Below are positions 1 through 10,493 of a stretch of 64,000 nt of DNA, piece by piece. Origin of the DNA: Blumeriella jaapii (lineage: Eukaryota > Ascomycota > Leotiomycetes > Helotiales > Drepanopezizaceae); assembly GCA_009599575.1 (NCBI GenBank), contig VWND01000030.1, positions 272,845-336,844 of the forward strand, read 5' to 3'. The translations under genes and the position numbers were made by a program. Position 1 is the stretch's first letter. Each line of letters opens with the position of its first letter. Below the pieces are notes generated by a model that saw nothing but the letters and a program-made list of their open reading frames with translations, did no database searches and was not told where the DNA came from.

Positions 1-923
1 TATCTCAATTGACGAAGAACAAAAACCGACGAAAAAGCCCCTGCACCTATCACACCCTTCGTAGGTACCTAGGTATCTAGTACTTGTCCCATGCTAACTA
101 ACATGTCACAGCAGCAACAGGGAGGGGTTTGTGATAGAAGACAGCGCACCAAATACAGCGGTGTGAATTCACATCTTGTTGTACGATATATCACTTATCT
201 GCAAAACCGTATGCAAACTCCAGGAAAAGAGCACGGTTTATGTGCAGTGACAAGAAGGAAAAAGGCGTTTTTTCAGATCCTATTACTTCTTCTGCTATCC
301 ACTCTTCTCCCTTCCTTTCCCCTCCCCTTCTTTCCCCTCCCCTTCTTTCCCCTCTACAACTAACTCATAAACTAGCTAACCAACCAACCTACCAACCAAC
401 CAACTAACCAGACAAGCAGACAATCTCATCCCCACACCAGAACCAGAACCAGAACCAGAACCACAACCAGAACCAGAACCAAAACCAGAACCAGACCTAG
501 CAATAGAAGCCAGCATGAACCACTCCCACTCTCTCATTCCTCACTCCTCTTTTCTCTTTTCTCGACACGGAAGAAGAAAGAAAGCAAGAAAGCAAAAAGG
601 AAAACAGCAAAAAGGAAAAAGAAAGAAAGCAAAAAGGAAAACAGCAAAAAGCAAGAAAGCAAAAAAGAAAGCAAAAAGGAAAACAGCAAAAAGGAAAACA
701 GCAAAAAGGAAAACAGCAAAAAGGAGAAAATAAGGAGGAAAGCGCCGTTCGCGGCTTGGAAGGGTTGGCTCTATAAAAAAAGCTGGAGAAGCACTATACA
801 CAATTACAAGAATCCTATTCCAAGTCGTGCCTTCTTTTGCACCCCCCTCTCACACGCGCACCACTGATTTCCAAGCCCCACACTTCCACCTCTTCCCCCC
901 CTCCCCCCCCTCCCCCCCCCCTT
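1..923. repeat. Low-complexity, microsatellite-rich stretch without a supported gene
   Basis: No credible gene is seen. The stretch holds CCAGAA-type hexamer repeats (about 435-496), a long purine-rich tract built from a 14-15 base AGCAAAAAGGAAAAC-like unit (about 566-735), and C-rich homopolymer runs broken by single T residues (about 896-921). Open frames across the purine tract exist on both strands but encode only Lys/Arg-rich or Phe/Leu-rich simple sequence, so they are repeat translations. The right part is probably the 3' flank of the minus-strand CSI2-like gene. Confidence 0.7.
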
Positions 924-1949
924 CTAATACCGCCTCGGGGTCGGACTCCCCGACTGTCCCCTCTCCCGCACCCCTCCCCCACCAGGCGGCGTAAGCCTCC
1001 CGCCCTCGCTATCAAACAGATCCTCCAGGTACGCACTCGGCGCCCTCTCGTTCCCCCCGTACCCCTGCGACAAATTCAGCGTGCTCGAGCTCTGCATGTG
1101 CCGATCCTCGCCCGCGCCGCCCAAGTACGGACTCTCGGGCGGGCTGCTGCGCGCGCGGCCGTAGCCGCCGCGCGAATCAGAGCGGAGGGTGGAGAGCGAG
1201 ATGCCCGGCTGCTGCATGCTGTTGTTGTTAGATGCCACGCCAGTCCCCGACGGGTAGTAGCCCGCGGGCAGGTAGCCGCTGCCGCGATTCCCCGCCGCCG
1301 AGAGACCGGCTCCCGCGGCGCCGGCCGTGGGCGAGAAGAAGAGCGAGCCGCGGTCTGCGGTGCCTGATGCGGTCGAGCGCGCGCCCTTCTTGTTGCCTGG
1401 AGTGCCGCCGCCGAGACCCGAGAGCGAGATCTTGGACTCGCGGTCCGAGTAGTTGCTGTAGAAGGGCGCCGGCGGCGCCGGGGCGCGGAACAGGGCCTTG
1501 GTGTCGGCCATGCTGGTCTGGTGCAGCGCGGCGCGCTTGACGGAGCGGTGGAGGGACCAGGCGACGAGAGCCCGCCACAGGATCACGCTCAGAGCCATGA
1601 AGCCCAGGATGGCGCCGACGATGATGAAGACCGTGCCGTCGGGGAGACTGCTCTGCTGCATGAAGGGCGCGTTGGCGGTCGGGGGGACCGTAGCCGTGAC
1701 GGGTTGAATCACGCCCGAGATCTTGGGAAGGCCGGTGAGGCCACCTCCTCCTGTGGCCGTGCCGATGGCCGTAATGCTGATTGCACCTGTTGCGTCACCT
1801 GTGGTTCCTGAACCGGTGATCGTTGCGGCGGGGGCATCGGTTGGTGTTGAGGCAGAGGCAGAGGTAGACGCCGAGGCGGCTGGCGCAGGGGTTGCAGCGG
1901 GTGTATTTGCATCCTCCGTCGCCGTCGACAGGTTCGGAAGGGAATCCAT
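924..1949 (-). CDS. CSI2: CSI2-like single-pass membrane protein
   Basis: This intronless frame encodes 341 residues. The first ~100 are very rich in Ser, Thr, Ala and Pro, like an O-glycosylated outside domain. One membrane segment follows at about 106-130, and then a ~210-residue cytosolic tail rich in Gly, Ser and Pro. Directly after the membrane segment comes a basic stretch (AWSLHRSVKRAA) that I recognise from fungal Csi2-type proteins. In yeast Csi2 is linked to chitin synthase III function and the bud neck; extending that role here is inference. The ATG at 1949 opens the frame. No cleavable signal peptide is visible, so a missed upstream exon remains possible. The gene diverges from FCF1 across about 800 bp. 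Confidence 0.8.
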   Translation of the reverse strand: MDSLPNLSTATEDANTPAATPAPAASASTSASASTPTDAPAATITGSGTTGDATGAISITAIGTATGGGGLTGLPKISGVIQPVTATVPPTANAPFMQQSSLPDGTVFIIVGAILGFMALSVILWRALVAWSLHRSVKRAALHQTSMADTKALFRAPAPPAPFYSNYSDRESKISLSGLGGGTPGNKKGARSTASGTADRGSLFFSPTAGAAGAGLSAAGNRGSGYLPAGYYPSGTGVASNNNSMQQPGISLSTLRSDSRGGYGRARSSPPESPYLGGAGEDRHMQSSSTLNLSQGYGGNERAPSAYLEDLFDSEGGRLTPPGGGGVRERGQSGSPTPRRY

Positions 1950-2745
1950 GGTGGGGATAGTCGTCGAGATCCGAGATGCGAAGAAAAAGAAGGGTTGACG
2001 CCGAAATCAACCTGCCAGGCGGCTTGCTGCGTTCAGAGTCCCCGTGTTCGTAGGCCAGTTCTTGATGATATCCACCGATGCCCGCCAGCCAGATCCACTC
2101 GCGAACTACCAAATTGCGTTTTCCTTCTCTTTGAATCCTTGAGAATGCGTATGAGTGTGAATCGAGGGGTAACGAGCACAAGGCCGAAGTAATCGTCGTC
2201 CCGGAGGTCGTGGCCTCGCTTCTGGGATGGCAAACAAAACAAACAAGGTCCTTTGGCCCTTTGGCTTTAGAGTTTCCCCAGACCCCGGATTGTGGATCAG
2301 CGAAGCCGACAAAGCCGTGCTGGGAGTATCGATACCGGGGTATTGAAGATAAGCCGCAGAAGAGGCGTCTTGATTGTCTTTGTCGTGAGAGAGGCACGAC
2401 GGCGAGAGGAAGATGAGTAGAAAGAGTCGGAGACGCGAGAAAAGAAAACAACAGACAAAGAGGAAGCGGCGGCGTTGGTGATGTTGATAGTCGACTTCGG
2501 GACGGAACATCCTATTGCCGATTGTCTTTAAAGTTGTTCCGGCCCGGCAGCCGTAAGGCGGTCGGGTGGGGCAGAACCGACCCAGTCCGTCTTTTTTCAC
2601 GTCAATCAAAAACCCAAGAACTTCAACACTCAGTCGAGTTCGAGATATTCATTCAAGCACTTTGACGCGACCAAGATCCTCAGCCACGAGGACGACGACG
2701 ACGACAACACAACCGCTATAGTGATACTGCACAGACACCCACACC
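1950..2745. promoter_or_regulatory. Divergent intergenic region between CSI2-like gene and FCF1
   Basis: About 800 bases separate two divergently read genes, so both promoters must lie here. No TATA-like motif stands out. A short GAC trinucleotide run sits at about 2690-2706, just upstream of the FCF1 start. Open frames in this stretch are short, overlap each other and show no family features. Confidence 0.5.
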
Positions 2746-3943
2746 ATGGGTCAAGCAAAGAAAGTCCGCAAGTTCGGTGCTGTACGTCCCTTTCCCCCCT
2801 CTTCTCTTCTCTTCACCTCCCTCTCAACCATCGTCAATCATCATCAATCACCTCCAGCCCATCCAACCCAATCCTTCTCCCACCTCCAAGCAAGCAAGGA
2901 AGCAAGCAAAAGCAAAAGCTGATCTGATCCCCCTTCTTTTCAGGTCAAGCGTATCATCGGCCAAAACGACGCCCGCCTCAAGAACCAACCCACCGCCGCC
3001 GCCACCGAGGCCGCCGCGAAGAAAGCAGAAGTCGTGCGCGAGGTGCCGCAGGTCTCCTCCGCCCTCTTCTTTCAGTACAACACGGCCCTCGTGCCGCCCT
3101 ACTCCGTCCTGCTCGACACCAACTTCCTGTCGCACACCGTGCAGCGCAAGCTGCCGCTGCTGGAGACGCTGATGGATACGCTATATGCGCACTGCGTGCC
3201 GATTATCACGAGTTGTGTGATGGGTGAGGCTTCTTTTTCTTGGCGCAGTATAGGCCTTGAGGGTTCGAGGCTTTGAGCTTGAAGTCTTGAAGTCTTGAAT
3301 ACTTTGATATCCGAGACCCGAGACCCGAGACCTGAGACTGAGACCCGAGACTTGACACCCGAGACTTGAAACTAGTGCTAATCGATACAATCAACAGCCG
3401 AACTCGAGAAACTCGGTCCCAAATACCGAATCGCGCTGCGCATTGCCCGAGACGAACGCTGGGAGCGCCTGCAGTGCGATCACAAGGGCGTGTACGCCGA
3501 CGACTGCATCGTGGATCGGGTCATGAAGAGCAAGATTTATATTGTGGCTACCAGTATGTTGATAGCCTTTCTTCAAATCTTTCTTTTTCATCTTTTGTTT
3601 TTGCTCTTGACATCTCTCTCCGTATCTTCTTTCCACATCTTCTCTTTCCGCATCTCTCTTTCCGCATCTCTCTTTCCGCGTATTCTATATCCTCTCGTTT
3701 CTCTTTTCACATTATGAGAGCAAGAAACCGCACTTCTCCCACGATCTGCTCCCAGGAAATGTAGCCCACTTCTAGAGTCAACCCAGTACACAACACCCGA
3801 CTTCCTAAACCCGACTAACCCATCTCTCACCAGATGATCGCGAACTCAAAAGACGCATCCGCAAAGTTCCCGGTGTGCCCATCATCAGCGTCGCGAGGGG
3901 CAAGTACGTGATTGAAAGGTTGCCGGACGCGCCCGAGAAGTAG
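2746..3943 (+). CDS. FCF1: FCF1/UTP24 PIN-domain pre-rRNA endonuclease (4 exons)
   Basis: Exons 2746-2781, 2944-3223, 3398-3553 and 3834-3943 join in frame to 193 residues, close to the usual ~190. The N-terminus (MGQAKKVRKFG) and the blocks PQVSSALFFQYN, LLDTNF, MAELEKLG, HKGVYADDC and RIRKVPGVP are diagnostic of Fcf1. The family is the nucleolar PIN-domain nuclease of the small-subunit processome, which cleaves pre-18S rRNA. The acidic residues of the DTNF and YADDC motifs are present. The position that is Asp in yeast and human (TDCVMAE) reads Ser here (TSCVMAE). All introns have GT-AG ends. Intron 2 is filled with GAGACCC/GAGACTT tandem repeats. The start is set by the conserved N-terminus. 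Confidence 0.95.
3300..3370 (+). repeat. GAGACCC-type minisatellite inside FCF1 intron 2
   Basis: About nine imperfect 6-8 base units of GAGACCC, GAGACTT and GAGACCT lie in a row in the second FCF1 intron, ending shortly before the branch-like sequence GTGCTAATC and the acceptor at 3396-3397. Confidence 0.75.
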
Positions 3944-5162
3944 CGTAGCGTAGCGACGCTCTTCTTTGGGATACATCACATTGCGTCTCGACACGGTCCT
4001 TAACGACAGCTCAGCAAGGAGTTAGGTACGAGGAAAAGTTTTTTTTGGCATTGCATGGTGTGGGTATAGTGGGATGGCTGGCGTTGGGCGCGCTTCGACA
4101 GATAAGATAAGATGGATTGATCAAGAATGTACGCATGGGACGGCGTTCTGGCTTGGTTTGGCCTTGGCCTTTGCAGGTGGGTGACATGGAGTCGGGAAGG
4201 ATTAGGAAATGGCGGGTTTTGCGGTGACGCGATTGTTGGCCTTTAAGGGACGGGGAAAAGAAGAGGGGAGGAAACGGAAGGGAAGGGAAGAAAGTGACGG
4301 TGAAGGGTTGTAAGGTTAGCTAGTAGAGGAGAGAAAGACCCGCTGTCTAGCCGAATGCTGAATGTTTCCTTTCAGACCTGTATATCACGTACCAGCTCAC
4401 AGGGATGTAATGTATACAATACAAACCACCTGCGGCATAAGCTACAGTACCTGCTGCCCACCTACCTACCTACTTACACCTGGTTAGCAGGTTCCATCCC
4501 AGACTATAATATAAGTAGCCGGTCGCAGACCAGACTAGACCAGACCCGATCGCAGCAGGTGATAAGTAGAAATACAGACGGACAGATAGATAGTTGAACT
4601 GAGCTTACTCGGTCTATTGTGTGATCGCTTTTCTCTCCTCTCCTCTCCTCTCCTTTCCCCTCTCTTCTCCCTTCTCTCCCATCTCTCTCCTCTCCTCTCC
4701 TCTCCTCTCCTCTTTCTTCTCATCTGTTCCTCCAACGGCTAGCTACCCGCATCCAAAGCAGGAAAGAACCTGGTAGCTAGCCAAGCGTCGCTACGTACAG
4801 TACTGCAGGTAGGACAAACAAATTAACAAACAAGCGAGCGAGCGAGCTACACACCAGCTGCTTAAAGCGAGAGGTTTGTTCATGGCCATCTATCTATGGA
4901 TTTCTTCCTAGTTCTTTTTAATCGAAGACGGATATCGCTAGGTGATTGGGAGGGTAGGTAGGTAGGTAGGTAGAGGGGTAGGTAGAGGGGTAGGTAGGTA
5001 GGAAGATAGGAAGGAAGGGGCCTTAAACATAGCCCGCTACGCTAGCGTCCCCTGGGGAATAGATACGTGTTGTATGTGCTTACTGGTGGGTAAGGTAAGG
5101 AAAGGTAGGGTCAGGTAGGGTAAGGTAAACGAGTGCATAACGCAGACGCACCGCCAACTTAA

Positions 5163-5258
5163 GCACCACTTACTCACTTATTTACTCCCTCACTTACTCA
5201 CTCACTCACTCACTCACTCACTCACTCACTCACTCACTCACTCACTCACTCACTCACT
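5163..5258. repeat. CTCA tetranucleotide microsatellite
   Basis: More than 20 consecutive CTCA units, imperfect at the left end (ACTTACT variants) and perfect towards the right. Confidence 0.9.
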
Positions 5259-5929
5259 CAACCCAGACCGTAGCCTCTCCCACCACGACGCCTTTCCCCT
5301 TCGTTCCCTTCCGCAGGGTAACGAGACTCGCAACGTGGATCGATCGCCGAGGACAGAAGTCGCCAAAGCCGAGCAGCAGCAGCAAGAAGAGTCCAGTACA
5401 AGTCGGCCTCGGACCCGAGCCTCCAAACGAACACTGCTCAACGTCCAGACGTCTGGTTCCCCAGACCCCGAAAGACGCTCTAACTTGCCTGCTTGGTCGA
5501 TGGATCAACTGCGCCAGGTTAGGAGGACTGGTGCGAATAGCGGCTGCGGGAGGGCCGGATGCAAGATATCGTGTAAGAAATTGGCTGGCTGGTGGGTGGT
5601 TGGTTGGTTGGGTGGTTGGTTGTTGCAAGCAAAGTGAATAGATGGATGAGTTTCCGCGGCTGGTGACGAGGGAAAGGGAAAGGGAGAGGGAGATAGGGAA
5701 AGATGGGATAGGATCATGGGATTTGAAAGATGGTAGTGAGAAAGGGAGGCGGGGAAGGAATCGAGAGGTGGTGTGATTGCAGTGTATGCTATGCTGTGCT
5801 ACACTGTGCTATTGTGAATGGGGATGGCTTGGGATGTCTGGGAGCTTGAGTGATGTTTAATAAGCGAGAGAAAGAAGAGAAAGGTGGGCGGGCAGATGAA
5901 TAAATAAATGACTGAGTAGGTAGGTAAAA

Positions 5930-6245
5930 CGAGCAGCTTTCCCACCAGACAACCAAAAAGGTAAACAAATAACTAAACGAGCAGCTTTTCCATCAGACAA
6001 TCAAATAAATTGATAAGCAACCAAACGAGCAGCTTTTCCACCAAACAACCAAATAGATCAACAAACAACCAAACAAGCAGCTTTTCGATCAGACAACCAA
6101 ACAAATTAACAAGCAACCAAACAATCAGCTTTTCCACCAAACAAGCAAATAATTAATAAGCAACCAAACAAGCAGCTTTCCCATCAGACAATCAAACAAT
6201 CAAACAACCAAACAAATCAACAAGTAACTAAACGAGCAGCATTTT
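5930..6245. repeat. Imperfect tandem array, unit ~45-58 bases, about 7 copies
   Basis: The block AACGAGCAGCTTTTCCA followed by CAGACAACCAAACAAAT and AAGCAACCAAAC recurs about seven times with substitutions and small indels. The core GCAGCTTTTC or GCAGCTTTCC is the best-conserved part. No frame stays open through it, so it is not a coding repeat. It is a minisatellite in the gene-free gap between FCF1 and BIG1. Confidence 0.85.
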
Positions 6246-6896
6246 AAATAGATAAGGTAGGTACCTATCCAAGTAAGTAAACAAGCAAGCAAATAACTAG
6301 ACAAGCACATACGTACGTACCTAGGTAGGCAAAGACGTAGAAAAGGAGGCAAATAAGAAGATGGAGATAAGTAAATGCTTGACTTAAAGAATAGGTAGGT
6401 ACCTTAGGTATGTATGTATACCAATCGGTCAGATACCCAACCCACCTACAGTACCTGGTACCTACAGCACGTTCCCACTTGGCTTGATTACCCTCATTCT
6501 TTGACATACCCTTTTGTACCTACCTATGTTAAAAAGAAAAAAAAAAAATAGTCCGTAATACTGTACAGTACATACATGATAAGGACATACAGCCAGCTAG
6601 CCACGTTACCTAGCTACGACCGCCTACGATGACCAATTCCGAGTCCTCTTTCAAAGACTGCCTCTCCCTTTTTCAATTCTGCTGATTCTGTGCCGCCTTC
6701 GACCTCTCCTTTCTCTCACTTTCTCGTTTCTCATTCTCTTCTCATTCCCTTCTTCTTCCCCTTTTCTCTCTCCGCCCCATTTATTCCCCCCTTCAAGGTA
6801 GCAATGGCAACAGCGAGCAGCATACAATCCCCTCACTCACATCCCTGGATTACGCCCGCAAACCCAGACCCAAACTCAAACCCAACGACGCCCAAC

Positions 6897-8137
6897 TCAT
6901 TGCTTCTTCTGCGCCGCAGGCCCCATCTCCTTGTCAAACGCACCGTATGAGACTTCTAGGCTGGCGATGGCGCTGATGCCCACCCAGAGAATGGACACGA
7001 GGAGCAGGCTGACGAGGAGGCCCATGAAGAGACCTGTTGATTTGTGCACGTGTTAGATAGACGATCATTTCTCACTGTCGTCTATTCCTTCCGAGAATAC
7101 GACGTCCTTCGAATGCATTTCTACAGCCAGCGCGAGAGGGGAGATGGGGGGAGGAGGGTTGTAAACTTGAACAAGTGGCGAGGTACGTACCAGGCGACCA
7201 GAACTGATACTTCTCAAACAACGGCCTCGTATCCGCCCCTGCCGTCGCGTTCCTCTCCCGACCGTCCAAAGCCCGCTTGAGACCCATGTGCATGACCTCC
7301 TCAAATTGCGCCTCGTACACAATCTGCTGCTCAGTGGTGTCCTTCTCAGCCACAACGTCCGCGGGCGAGGAGTGGTAGATAACGGTGTACTTCTGGCCTT
7401 CCAGCTTCTTCAGCAGAGAGAAGATCTTGGCATCTGTCAAACCCTTGGTATCAGCATGAGAATTCCCAGCCCAAGAATGGCAAGCAGAGAGAGATATGGA
7501 TCAGACATACCATTATCGCTCACCACCTTCTTCCTCTCCACCCCAGCAGCACCAATCGCAGGCAAAACCCCATTAACAACCATCCTCTCCTTCCCCTTGC
7601 CACTCCCACCCTCCCAATCCCCGAGCGCGACCCTTTCCGCGCCACACGCTCACGAGCCAATCCACCACCTCTCCCCCATCAGAGATGGTCGCGCCCACAA
7701 CCCCAGACACGCTGAACTTCGTGCCGACGGATGGCGCGCCGACAGCAGCAGCCAGGTGCGGCGAGGAGGAAGCCGAGAGCTCGGCGGACAGGATAGACGG
7801 TTGCGCGAGCACGAGGTAGATGTCCGATGGGCAAGAAGCAAGGAGAGATTTCGTGGCGGAGAGGACGGCGGGTGCGGATTGCAGCTGGTGGGTGGAGACG
7901 TCTTTGGTTGGGAGACTGGCTTGGAGTCAGCGCTGTGGCGAGCATCGCTCGTTTGGATTCCTGCTATGCGCAGCTTCATGTATACCAAAGCTACGATGGG
8001 AGAAACCACGGGGAGCGAGGAGGAGGGAGGAGGAAGAAGACGTACGCAGCGCTGGAGAAGAGCACGAAGGGACTCGTGTCCCGGAAAGCATTCGCGCTCG
8101 CGGCGCTTGCGGCCACGGCGGCTAGAGAGAGACGCAT
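6897..8137 (-). pseudogene. BIG1: BIG1/Voa1-type ER membrane protein gene with an apparent frameshift
   Basis: Four exons (8137-8046, 7915-7511, 7433-7191, 7033-6897, all GT-AG) give a signal peptide (MRLSLAAVAASAASANA), a luminal domain, and a C-terminal membrane segment followed by ASLEVSYGAFDKEMGPAAQKKQ, the hallmark of fungal BIG1 and the V-ATPase accessory family. BIG1 acts in the ER in beta-1,6-glucan formation or V-ATPase assembly. The exon total is 877 nt, one more than a multiple of three. The frame reads VVDWLV and then stops after 26 more codons, while family-like sequence (CGAER, then MVVNGVLP) continues in another frame from about 7648. This looks like a one-base insertion at about 7643-7652. 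A purine-rich ~67-nt intron starting GTGAGC is a weaker explanation. It may be a sequencing error and the gene may be intact. Confidence 0.85.
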
Positions 8138-8459
8138 CGTTGCTGTGCTGTGATGGCTGCTTTGCTTTGTATTCGGCCTCTGCTTCGTCTTGTCTGGTCT
8201 GGCCGTCTCGAGGTTGAGGTTGAGGTTGAGGTTGATGGATGATACTCAGCTTCGAGAGAAGCTAAGGACAAGCTTCTCCGCTCCGCTCCGCCGAGCGGAA
8301 CCCCGCCCGCCCCCGTCGAGGAAATCATGGGAAAAAGAACTTCAATCCCTAAAACATCACCAGGACGTGTGTACAACAAGATTCGACCTCGACACCCTCT
8401 GATCCCCCCAAATTCTATTCGGATCCACCTGCTCAGCAAGAAACAAAACCACACACGCA
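8138..8459. promoter_or_regulatory. Short divergent promoter between BIG1 and the RRP17-like gene
   Basis: About 320-350 bases separate two divergent starts. It contains a GAGGTT hexamer run (about 8213-8236) and GC-rich GCTCCGCTCCGCC repeats (about 8278-8292). No TATA box is evident. Confidence 0.5.
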
Positions 8460-8488
8460 ATGGATCCCACCCTCCTTGAGCCAGGCAT

Positions 8489-9347
8489 ATTCCTCCACCG
8501 CGCCCCAAGAAGTCTCTCCTCCCGTCGCAACCGCCAGCCAAGCGCCGCAAGACGGCCGACCACAAGATCGAGGAGATCAGCTTCGACGCCGCCAGCCGTG
8601 CCGACTACCTGACGGGCTTCCACAAGCGCAAGGTGCAGCGCGCGAAGCGGGCGCGGGAGGAGGAGGCCAAGAGGGAGAGGGAGGAGAAGGTGTTGATGAG
8701 GAGGCAGGTGAGTTGGTTTTGCATCTCCCTACGGCTTCTGCGTCCATCCTGCTCTGCGGGACTGTGTGGTGCGGGTGGATGGGAGAGATGGGAGGGGAGA
8801 GAGGGCAGAGGCGGAGTGGAAAAGGAAGGGGAATGGAAAGCATCTGAGGAGCGCCGTACTGACACGAAGCATCTAGCTGCGAGAAGAGCGCAAGCAGGAA
8901 CTAGAGGAGCACGTCGAAGCTATCAACGCCGCGCTCCGCGCCGTCGGCGACCCAGACGTCGCCTCCGAGGACAGCGATGCGTGGGGTGGCATCGCCGACG
9001 CCGACGACGATGCGCGGCCGCACGCGCCGGTCGTCGACCACGAGGAGGAGTACGTCTCCGAAGACGAGGATAAATACACGACGGTGACGGTGGAGGCGGT
9101 GGGTGTCTCGAAGGAGGGCTTGCATCGAGTGGCAGACGAGGATGGAGATGGGGAGGATGGCGCAGGACAAGAAAAGGCTTGGGAGGTCAAGGAGGAGGAG
9201 GGAAAGGCGGCCGAGAAGAAGAAGTGGCCTAAGAAGGAGCGGAAGCCGAAGTTCAGGTACGAGAGCAAGGTCGAGAGGAAGGCGACGCGCATGAAGCAGA
9301 AGAACAAGAATAGGGCGAGTGCCGAGGCGCGCAAAGGTGGTAGTTGA
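8489..9347 (+). CDS. RRP17: RRP17/Nop25-like nucleolar ribosome-biogenesis protein; start codon unclear
   Basis: Two exons (to 8707, and from 8877 to 9347; GT-AG) encode RPKKSLLPSQPPAKRRK, then IEEISFD, ADYLTGFHKRK and LREERKQELEEH, followed by an acidic middle and a Lys/Arg-rich C-terminus. GFHKRK with the charged coiled coil is typical of the Nop25/Rrp17 family, a 5'-3' exonuclease of the large-subunit pre-rRNA pathway in yeast. The coordinate given is where the coding frame becomes clear. That frame has a stop at 8477-8479 and its first codon here is ATT (8489), where homologues would be expected to start. The ATG at 8460 is in another frame. Options are a lost or non-AUG start, or an upstream exon such as ATG 8327 spliced from 8367 to 8480. 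Confidence 0.8.
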
Positions 9348-9709
9348 GACAGAGCATCAAAGGCGCAGATGAAGGTCTGGATGCATTGCACATGTAACAT
9401 CCGTGATATCAACTAAACAGCAACGTCGTCCACTCGCGGATCCTCCTCTGCCCCGTGAAGCGCAACAGCGTACCATCGCCAACGCATACGAGGCCTAACT
9501 GCAATCACACCCGCTCGCTCGCCCGCCAACCACATCGCCAATCGATCCCCTCGCTCTCGATCACGTCCATGCTTGAGAGAAGAACGGGGGACCTCCTCCG
9601 AGAAAGGGCAGAGATGGTGTGGTTGATGGAACCAGCCGCCCATGTACAAGCAGGCAGGCACACCTCCCCAAAATACGCCGTAGTCGCAGCACAGCAGAAA
9701 CGGGGAGCC
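9348..9709. other. Convergent 3' flank
   Basis: 360 bases lie between the stop codons of the convergent RRP17-like and tropomyosin genes. No gene is supported. It presumably carries both 3' UTRs. Confidence 0.6.
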
Positions 9710-10493
9710 TTAGATGTTGCCGATCTCCTGTTGGAAGTCCTCGAGCTCCTTCTGAACCGCGGCGTACTTCTTGGCCATCTCCTCGAACTTGGCCTCCCAT
9801 TGATCGCGGTCTTGCTCCAGGGCTTGGACTTTGCGCTCAAAGTGGCCGGCCTTGACATCGGTTTGACGGAGCCTGGGGGTGGTCAGCTTGCGCCACGCGG
9901 GTAATGTGGTACGGCAAAATGCACAGCACCACGACGCCAGCGGCGCCATCTCGAATCTGGGATCTGGCGGCCCCAGATCGCCATCAGATCGCAGCGAAAG
10001 AAAGACTCACTTGTCGTTCGTCTCCCGTAGGTTCTTGTCGGCCTCCTCGGCCTCCTCCTCCAACAGCTGCAGTCGGCGCTGCAGCGTCTCGTTCTGCGTC
10101 AGGGCAGCCGAGCCCTCGTCCTTATCGCTCTTGTGCTCCTTGAGGGCCGTCTCCAGCTTCTCCACCTCGGCCTCCAGCTGGCTGTTCTTGTGCGTGAGAG
10201 ACGTGACCTCGTGCTCCTTGGCCAGGTTCTCCTGCTCGAGCACCTTGATCTGCTTCTGCAATTCCTCGACCTTGCTGGCGGCCTCGTCGGCCTCGATGCG
10301 GAGCGAGTTCATTTTCTGGTGGAAGGCATTACTAAACTGCAGAGAGGAAGAGATGTGGTCACCGCCACCACCGGGGACGCGGTGCGGCGTGGTTGAGAAG
10401 GTTGAGAGGGTTGAGAGGGTTGAGAGAGCAGAAGAGAGCGTGATAGCGGGGTTGTAGTGGAGAGGAGCAACGTACCTCCTTGATGCGATCCAT
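9710..10493 (-). CDS. TPM1: Tropomyosin (short fungal form, 3 exons)
   Basis: Exons 10493-10476, 10315-10011 and 9872-9710 join to 161 residues, the usual length of short fungal tropomyosins (S. pombe Cdc8 size). The protein begins MDRIKE, continues KMNSLRIEADEAASKVEELQ, and is a coiled coil throughout with heptad spacing. RLQLLEEEAEEADKNLRETN and LRQTDVKAGHFERKVQALEQ are signature blocks. Tropomyosin winds along formin-made actin cables and stabilises them for polarised transport and cytokinesis. The first exon is only 18 nt, and I chose the acceptor before AAAATGAAC because it restores the family's KMN start. Intron 1 contains GGTTGAGA repeats. Confidence 0.95.

Larger units (their letters stand above)
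3944..6896. other. 2.9 kb gap with no supported gene; several simple repeats
   Basis: Nothing with family features is seen on either strand. The stretch contains CTCTC pyrimidine tracts (about 4639-4720), GGTA tetranucleotide runs (about 4950-5000), a long CTCA tetranucleotide array (about 5163-5258) and an imperfect ~52-base tandem array (5930-6245). Frames at 5250-5640 overlap on both strands and look random. The last part, from about 6640, is probably the 3' flank of BIG1. Confidence 0.6.

Noticed and set aside
515..801. Open frames on both strands through the purine tract (Lys/Arg-rich and Phe/Leu-rich)
   Set aside because: They are direct translations of a simple repeat and exist on both strands at once.
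5163..6245. CRISPR-like array suspected from regular repeats
   Set aside because: Repeats are degenerate, contiguous and without unique spacers, and the DNA is fungal.
8460..8476. ATG at 8460 as start of the RRP17-like gene
   Set aside because: It is out of frame with the conserved RPKKSLLP...GFHKRK sequence and no splice site lies between.
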